From positions 978,422 through 1,013,318 of the forward strand of contig NW_003111970.1 of the NCBI RefSeq assembly GCF_000003605.2: a DNA stretch of 34,897 nt. Reading direction: 5' to 3'. Made by a program: the position numbers and the translations under genes. This stretch comes from Saccoglossus kowalevskii. Its lineage: Eukaryota; Hemichordata; Enteropneusta; Harrimaniidae. The notes beneath the pieces are model-generated. The model ran no database searches and had not been told where the DNA came from. It saw only the letters and a list, made by a program, of their open reading frames with translations. Below are positions 23,101-32,100 of the stretch, piece by piece. The number at the start of each line of letters is the position of its first letter. The first letter of the stretch is position 1.

Positions 23101-26100
23101 TACCTCATGATACAGCCAATCAGAGAACACGTACCTTGCTTTCAGTGTACTCAACAGCATTGTAGGGACCTGGATTCACAGTGGAATTCTAAAAATAAAA
23201 AAAAAATAATGAAAGATTACTTTTGATTTGCTATCAAGATCTTATACCTCATGATACAGCCAATCAGAGAACACGTACCTTGCTTTCAGTGTACCCAACA
23301 GCATTGTAGGAATCTGGATTCACAGTGGAATTCTAAAAATAAAAACAATAATGAAAGATTACCTTTGATTTGCTATCAAGATCTTATACCTTATGATACA
23401 GCCAATCAGAGAACACGTACCTTGCTTTCAGTGTACCCAACAGCATCTGGATTCACAGTGGAATTCTAAAAAAAAAAAAAAAAAATGAAAGATTACTTTT
23501 GATTTGCTATCAAGATCTTATACCTTATCATACAGCCAATCAGAGAACACGTACCTTGCTTTCAGTGTACCCAACAGCATCTGGATTCACATTTGAATTC
23601 TAAAAATAAAAAAAAATAAAGATTATATATGGCTATTGGGAGTTTCAGAAGGTATAAACTAAACTGAATCTCTTTGTTTTTATACTTATTTTGATTATAA
23701 AAAAATTGAATTTCTTATCAAATTACAAAATTAATTTGTTTTTGAAGATTACTATAATAACATTAAATGATTTTTTTGTTGCGTCATTACAATGTAGATA
23801 ACCAGGGAATGAGCATACATACTGTGTTGGTAAAAAATTGATGTGCATCAGTGACAGTACCACACTGCTTGCTTTCTAAATTCAGTAATCAATCAAATTA
23901 TTGTCCGTGTATTGTTAGATATAATGTGCTAAAATTCTGCCAGTCTCACTCATCACCGGGAAAAACACAAAATCATTTACATTTTTACTTACTCATGATT
24001 TGTCAGACAAATAAAGACAAGTCTTTTCCTAACATCGTCATTTTTCTGACAAAATGATTATGTACCATGCAATTTTCTATAAATTCTTAATTTATTCTGG
24101 ACAAATTGGACATAATTTCCCCATTGGTATCAGTCATTGTTACTGATTATTTTATTTTGCGAAAGATTAGAAAAGTTGACGTTTTCGTTAAAAAGGTTAA
24201 ACAATTTATATTTACAGGTTCTGTGTATACGGTTGAGGTCGATGAAAACCAACAAACGCTAGCTTTTTTAACGATGGATGCAATGACAATATTACTCAGT
24301 GTCAATGCTAATAATGCGAGTAAGTAGTACAACGAATGGTTATCTGCTGTCACTATTTTATAATTTTAATATTTCATGTTGAATTTTTACAAATCACAAG
24401 ACAGGCATTTATGTTATACCTCCGACGCTAACATTAAAACATGAACTTTCAGCAACCATTGTGGATGCTGCTCGATAACTATATACTAAGGACAAGGACA
24501 TAGTCATCCTACAGTACCCTACCATTGTGACACAAATATTGTCAATTTGTACCTACCGGTACATTGAGAACAGGAACAGCACCCAAGACCGACAATTTTA
24601 CTTTATCTCCAACTGGACAGCATTTCCCACTCTGGGTGATACAGGCCTGGCAAGTGGGCAGTGTGTACTGTGGTTTTTACCACCAAGTGTGCATCCAACC
24701 ACGGGAATCAAATTTGAAATCTCCTTGATGTTGACATGCTAATCATTGCACCAAGCATCAGATGCAAACCTTGTTAGCAGAGTTATGTATTATGAATTGC
24801 CATTTTATCGGAAATCACAAAAATAAATATGGAAATTATGAAACTTGCATTATTTTTGTCAAAAATCATCTGCTTTCATTAATTGGAATATTCACTAATT
24901 AAATGCATCAAGTACATCAATTTCTTCAAATAGCACATTTACCAAAATTTTCTCATTCAAGGTCACATGCAATAGCCTGTATCAGTGCAGTAGTGAAGGA
25001 TCATTACAGTATATAATTTTATATAAAAATTATGTAGAAATACTTTTGTGAATGGTGACACATGTTGACTTTGACGCTTGAAGAATTTGTCCAGACCTTC
25101 CTGTCTAATTTGTGTCATTCATTTATTTCATTTCACAGGTGTATTTAGAGAGAGTGGCGGTGCTCGATGTATCCATAATTTAGTACCGTACTTACAATGT
25201 AGAAAACAGTCGTTAGCCATTGTGCAGCAGTTAGTGTTATCTAGTGGCGGTGATGATGATATGGGTACACTGCTAGGTATGATGCACTCGGCACCACAAA
25301 CAGCATTACAATTCAAGACAGATATACTACAGGTGAGTGAAGTGAGACTTGGTGTTTGGTTAACTACAGATGAAAGCTTGAATACCATAATTGGTTTATT
25401 AGTTGTGCATGCACTTTAATAAATGACAGGGATATGTCTATAGTCGTATTCTCATGATCCAGTTTCAAATACAATAATTGTACAATTTTGGTTCATGTGC
25501 TTTTAATAAAACGCCAAATGAATTGCTTTCTGTGGGATGTATGTAAACATGTTTGTATTGTTTTCTGATACTTTTAGCATTTTATGAGATGGTGTGTATC
25601 TCATTTATCACGCAGAGTATGCTTGCTCTCAGCATGCTTCACTCACACACACTTCCACCACATATGGTTTTGCATAATAATGGCCGTGCATGCATTAGGT
25701 ATGCAAATATTTATGGCAAAGAGAGTGCGAAAGAAAACTGTCATTTAGGACCAACACCATTTTTGCATGTAATATTAGGTCTATTTTTTATAAAGGTCTA
25801 CTGTAATGTATGCGCTTATATGCAAATGACAGAAGTGTATCTGTTGTTTACTGGCGCTGCATAGAATAAATGGTATTTCATTTGCACACTTCTATTGGAG
25901 ATGTGCTTCTCATAGAGTAAATGAAATAAATTTGTTTTGCTGTTCACACAGCCCCTCAGTGACTTGTGCTGTTACCTTCAAGACCAGTCAATAGATATAT
26001 GTAGTTGCCTTATACAATATAAGTAAGGATGTAATATTATGAGATTATTGCGAGGATACCGAAAACGCATACGATGCATTACCATACTGCCTGAGTGCAT

Positions 26101-29100
26101 ACTTTGTGGTATTTTCATGATACCCTTATTAGTCGACATCTTTTTCCTGTTTGTAATGATAATTTAATGAGATAACAACCCAAAATGGCAATTAAGAAAA
26201 TGTTTTGTGCTGTCCGAACATTTGCATCAGTGACGGGATTCTATCACCGCCACGCCACGCATTGATAGTGCTTCTACATCTGAAGTAAATAGTGGAAAGT
26301 GTTTTATTGTGACATAAACATGACACACATTTAATAAGGAAAACGTTCAAACTCATCCATAACATTTTCAACACATCCATACAGTGTTTTACGAATGAGT
26401 AAAATTCAGTTTTCTTCGATGTCAGATGTATAATAATCTCATTTATTCATTCTTCTCCTTCTCAGGCCCTATTATTTGTCTTAAGAGACAGTCATCGCTG
26501 CAGAACTGTTTTTAGAAAAGTTGGTGGATTTGTTTACGTTATGTCTGTATTGGTTTCCATGGAAGGTTGCTTAGCACAGCCTCCCAATGCTCCCTGGGAT
26601 ACTGGTAAGTCCTGTAGTAGTTTAACTCTACTCCAGTCATCTGTACTTTGTAAAGCTTAACCTGAAAATGTCATTCCCTGTTTTGCAAATATATAAAACA
26701 TCGCTCCCAGAACAGTTAAAAAATATAAAACGTGTTCAAATAATGCTGTTTTTGATAAAAATTATGAAATTAAAAAGTAGATATTCTGCCCTAACTTTCT
26801 CACCCATTTTATTTTTAGATTATTGGAAGATGCTATCACTTTGACAAACATATCTTCAACATACTATAACAAAGCTAACCAACTTTGTTCGCTTCAGAAC
26901 TTATTGTATACAACTTTAGCTTAAATTAGGAGGAATGCCTAAATTTATATTAATTTTCTAATTGCTCATCCACAATCAGGGGAATGGTACATTGTATCTC
27001 AGAAATCTGAAAAGTTAGGAATGCAACTGTTACATTCATTTATATGTGAATATTTCACCTGCTGGAAGCCTCCCAAGATGCCAAAATGTTTATACCAATT
27101 GAAACGTGTTTCATGACAATCACAGCCCATCAATTGCTTGTATTCACAGTTACTGCAAATTTATGCTAATTATATGCAAATTAGATGTATACAGCAGGTT
27201 TATAACCATAATATACACCTATCATTTGTTGCAGCCAATTCAGATTCTGTGTTACAGTTATTACATATAGTATTCCAGACTTTGACGTCAGCTATGAGAC
27301 ATGAACCCGCTAATGCTAAGTTCTTCGCCTCAGAAGTGAGTATTGAAAATGTTAAATAAAACATTCTTTCGTCAATGCTATTTTATAGTTTAATCCTTTG
27401 GGCGCCAAAGTCAACTTTAGGCAGCGTCCACAAAATAGTTCTATATACCGTCTGTGCATATTAATTAGGTAATTTGCATATCATTAACCATTTGAGCACC
27501 AAAGTCAACTTTTGTCACCATTCACAAATAGTTCTATATACCGTATGTGCATATTAATTAGGTAATTTGCATATTATTAACCCTTTGAGCACCAAAGTCA
27601 ACTTTAGGCAACGTCCACAAAATAGTTCCATTTATAGTCTGCTCTTTTTCTCATAAAATATTGTGAAAATGTTTTCAATCAAAAACTTGAAGCAGTCTCA
27701 TAATTTTGTTTTTTTTGGTACGAAATAAAGATGAAATTCACTGCACAGATTTACCCAAATTGAAGTGAGAAAAAAATTTGGGGCTCAAAGGGTTAAAAAT
27801 TAGTCAATCTGTGATAAATTTTATTCTTAAGTTTCAAAACTCACTCAGTGAATCACAAAGCAATTCATCAAAGGTTGATCAATTTATACAGTCAAAAAGT
27901 ACAAATGTAGTGATTGTGCTGTCATTCTGGATTTTTAAGCTGATTATAGGTAAATGCTTTTCACAATAGAAATTATATTTTATGTTAAAAATTAACTTTA
28001 TATTGTCCACACAAAGTGTCTGATAGAAATCTATTGTTAAATAGTCCATAGTTGAATGAACTCTATTATTAGTCGATGAATAAAATTGTAACAAAATAAA
28101 AGTATTTCTTGTTTACCATTTCACTCATATTTTGTATCTTAGGTGCGATATGAGAGTTTAACCGATGCCATCAGGTTACTAGGATGTTTTGACACAGCTA
28201 CTGAGTTAGAATCACCATTTCATAATAACCAGCTGTCTGATTTACCGTCCAATACTCAACCATTCTGTGATGTATTTGATGTGGAAAAAGTGTGAGTATA
28301 ACATGTTTTATGTGATTATTCCTTACAACACTAATTTTAAAAGTAAACTCTTGTTGCCTTTCACGAAACAGAAATATATTTTGATCAGTCAATACCTTTT
28401 AATGGGAAATTATGTTCATATTTGTCATACATAAAAATGATAAAAATGTACAAAATCTTTTACAAAAATTGGCTGGAAATTAGATGTTTAGAGAGTTAAT
28501 AATATCACTGGATACTCCAAACAGTGCAGGGATTCAATTTGTAACTTTTCACTATTTTAATGTTTTGAACAATTTTAATAGGTTTAAAGTTCACAAATTA
28601 GCCATGGAAACAACGAGTTCTATTGTTGTTCCACATGTTCATGTGGATTTAATTTAGCAAGTTTTACTTATCAGTGAAAATAGCGAATTCAAATTGAAAC
28701 CCAGCAAATAATTAATGCATTTACAGAGTGAACATTTAAAATTGAAATTGAAATGAAGTAAACAGTACAATTTTTATGATGCAATGCTTCGAAACGATAT
28801 TACCTGTAATTTTGGCAGCATGTTTTGTAGTACATTGTACCATAACTCTCTGGGAACAACGCACGTGAACATTTAAAATTGAAATTGAAATGAAGTAAAC
28901 AGTACAATTTTTATGATGCAATGCTTCGAAACGATATTACCTGTAATTTTGGCAGCATGTTTTGTAGTACATTGTACCATAACTCTCTGGGAACAACGCA
29001 CGTGAACACATTGTATGCATCACATGAATTACATAATATATAGAACATAAATCAATATGTATTAGACTGATAGAAATATTCCTTTTCTGAAGATGCAATA

Positions 29101-32100
29101 AAATATTACTATTACTAGATGTAACATGAACAGATAATGTGATAGAAATGGACATAACATAAAGTTGAAATTATTAATTTTAAGTTAGAAGTCAACTCAT
29201 CATTTTGTCATAAATCGCATGACAATGTTCATTGGTTTATTATGTAAAATCATGAAGCTATTGTCCAATGGCAACAAAAAATAGAATTCTTTTGTGTGTG
29301 TTACAGTAACGTATTTTGAGAAACTTGTCCTAATATTTTTCAAAAATCGCTATTTTCAGAACAATTCCATATTAAACAAAAATTGCATTTTTTGACACTT
29401 TTTGAAACACAGATTTTTAAAATAATTCAGGAAAACAATGAGTACCCCATCATTCACAATATATAATTTTTTCATCCTATGTCACTAGCCTAAAATACAA
29501 CCACCAATTTCTTGAAAATTATACTGGTGACCCCCAACTTTTTTGAGTCGATACTCTTATATTGCCCGGAAGTACAATTTATTAAAAAATGGATAAATTC
29601 TGGGTATTTGAATTCATTAGTAGGCTTCTACCTTAAGTCATATATTATTTGTATAACATGTGTTTCTCCGTCCAATTTTTCATTAGCAATAATGAGACAA
29701 TAGGACCCGACTTGAGGTCGGCGTGTCTGCTGTTCAGATGTCTCTATGACATGGCAATTGATGCTTTTGAAAGGTAAGCACCCTTTACTCAATCCAATGT
29801 TATGAGAAATGAGAACTTTGTCAAGTGAAAACAATTCTAAAAAACAGTCAGTAAAATTTGGCATTTGACCGTCATATTGTGTTCACACGGCACATTGCGT
29901 TGTGCAAGAGCCGGTGTGACAACGGCATTTAGAATCTGGTTCACCCATTTTACAACGGTGTCAAAAACGCCAATGCCACAACTGCGTATTTTGTTTACAC
30001 ACGCATTTTAACAACGTTCTCAAATAAAAGGCGCTGTGACAACGGCTTAATTTGTTCAGTGAGAACACCACTTATAACAATGCACTCTCCTTCCAGCTAA
30101 ATGTATGATCACTATCATACTAATTTGCGTATGGTTGTAACCATTATTTTGTTACAGTTGCAATTTTTTTTTTTTTTACTTAAAGCATAGCATTTCCGTG
30201 GCCAAGCATGGTAAACACACTGGTTCTGATGATACAAAGTGTTAATGCACTGATTATTTCATTTCTGTCCAATCAATTTGCAGTAAATCAGCAGAAACAT
30301 CCATCAACTCACCAGCTGTCTCGAGACACGTACACGATGCATTTACTCCAAAACCTTCACCACCTGCTTCACCAATGAGAAAACCACAAACGCTATCCAC
30401 CACATCAAATAGATCAACATCAGGATTAAAATCACCAGTACGAACACCCGTATCATCATATTCCACAGCGCCCTCTCATCCAACTATTGTCCATCCCGGT
30501 GCTGTCATTTCTATGGTAGATCTATTGCCAGCTGTACACTGTGATCAAGACAAGAAGGTCTGTATACCATCCTCTTACAAGCACATTTCTATTTTCCTTT
30601 TCTTCTCTTTTAGCTTCCCTGTCACACATGTAGCAAAACGCTGCTTTTGACCCAGTTAATTTTAACCAACTGTTGGAAAACTTGTGTCAACCAATCAACC
30701 CGGTTTTGATTCAGGTTTATATAGTTTAGCTCAAAGTCAGTGGCCTAATCTACTTGTAGTCCTTGAGTTTTATATTAGATAAAATCACTTCAGAATGGGA
30801 TAGTTTGAGGGATCTTGATTTGGGCGAGTGATAGGTGAGTGGAGTGATCACTCGCCTTAGAAAGTAAAGTCTGATTGTTTCCTGCAGCATAATGTATTCT
30901 GATTTCTGTACAGAAGGAGATAGCTTTACAGATGCATGTTGCCGATGTTATTGAAGATTTAGTGAAAAGTGAGAGGAACCAACAGGTGATGTGTGAGGCA
31001 GGGTTGCCACAGCAACTACTGCGACGATGTGCTGTTGCTCTTGCTGAAGAGGAGCATCTACTTCACCGATATTTACAACATACCCTAGAGAGATTAGCGT
31101 CTCAGGCATTGGAACCTAAAGATCTTAGGTATGTTTTGTATATTGTATTTTGTATATTATGCTATAAGCCTATATTTAACAGCAAGTGCTGTGATGTGGT
31201 ATCCATAGTAAATTGAACACTTATATTTCTTTTCATTAATCGTTGTGTGATGTATTCCATGTGTAATTGACCATGTTTTCATCAGTTTAGTTATGACATG
31301 ATATAAAACAGCAAAAACTATTTTAAATTGAGTTGTTACGGAAACGCTGATTCATAGATCCAACTCTATGTTGCACCATAGCAAATCATTAATTTAACTG
31401 AAGTCAAATACAGCTTTCTAAACAGTGCACAGTTTTTGTGATGATGGTCATAGATGGTTGTCTTCAGTGAAAACATGTGAATCAGACTTTGACATGATTT
31501 GTAACAAAACTTCAAAAAAAAAAAACATTTTGTTTCAATCTTTCAGAGATTTCCTCCGGCTTGGTAAACCACTCTGTTGCATGGCATGGGATGAAAAGCA
31601 CGGCGGTATCCAAACATCTTGCAGTGTGACGTCAATCAGTAGCAACTCAACGTTAGAAGTAGATATCATGAATTCCGATAACAACTCTGTCACTAAGTGT
31701 GATCTCGCATCCAAATGTAACTGTAATCTGTGTAAAGTAGAAGGAGACTGTGTACCCCTCACGAGGGTCAAGTGTTTGGTTTCCATGACAACACCTAGAG
31801 ATGTACGCCTACATGGTGCTTCAGTCACGCCTTCTTTTGTTGAGTTTGATATGAGTGCGGAGGGTTTTGGATGTTTGTATCTACCAAGTATAGCCCCGCA
31901 GCAACCGCCAAATGTAACAGTTGTGTCAGTACCCGGTGTTGTTGGTGGAATGGAAAATAGCGTAATTGGAGGAATTGGATCAGGTGAGGGTGCTTTTCAT
32001 TTGGATCAATCATAGGCTTTCGTTATGTACTGTGGAATACTTTATTTTCGCTGGAATTAATTTTCGCTGAAAAGGCTTTTTGGGCATTTTGTATGGAACT

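Larger units (their letters stand above)
28292..29686 (+). other. Intron 15
   Basis: GTGAGT...CATTAG, phase 2. It contains a degenerate fragment resembling the 20910-21120 element (about 28655-28727) and an exact 137-bp tandem duplication (28730-29003). Nothing else recognised. Confidence 0.85.

Noticed and set aside
23067-23625. CRISPR-like array
   Set aside because: Units are contiguous 130-144-bp tandem repeats without spacers, in an animal intron.
25553-25864. 103-codon open frame in intron 12
   Set aside because: No family resemblance and out of register with flanking WDFY3 exons, which join cleanly without it.
28290-28291. Alternative exon 15 donor two bases upstream (GTGTGA)
   Set aside because: It would break the frame with exon 16; the GTGAGT at 28292 fits both consensus and phase.
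31425-31546. N-terminal part of the long open frame leading into exon 19
   Set aside because: The family alignment starts at RDFLRLG after the AG at 31546; the upstream part is intron with an A-run and a pyrimidine tract.
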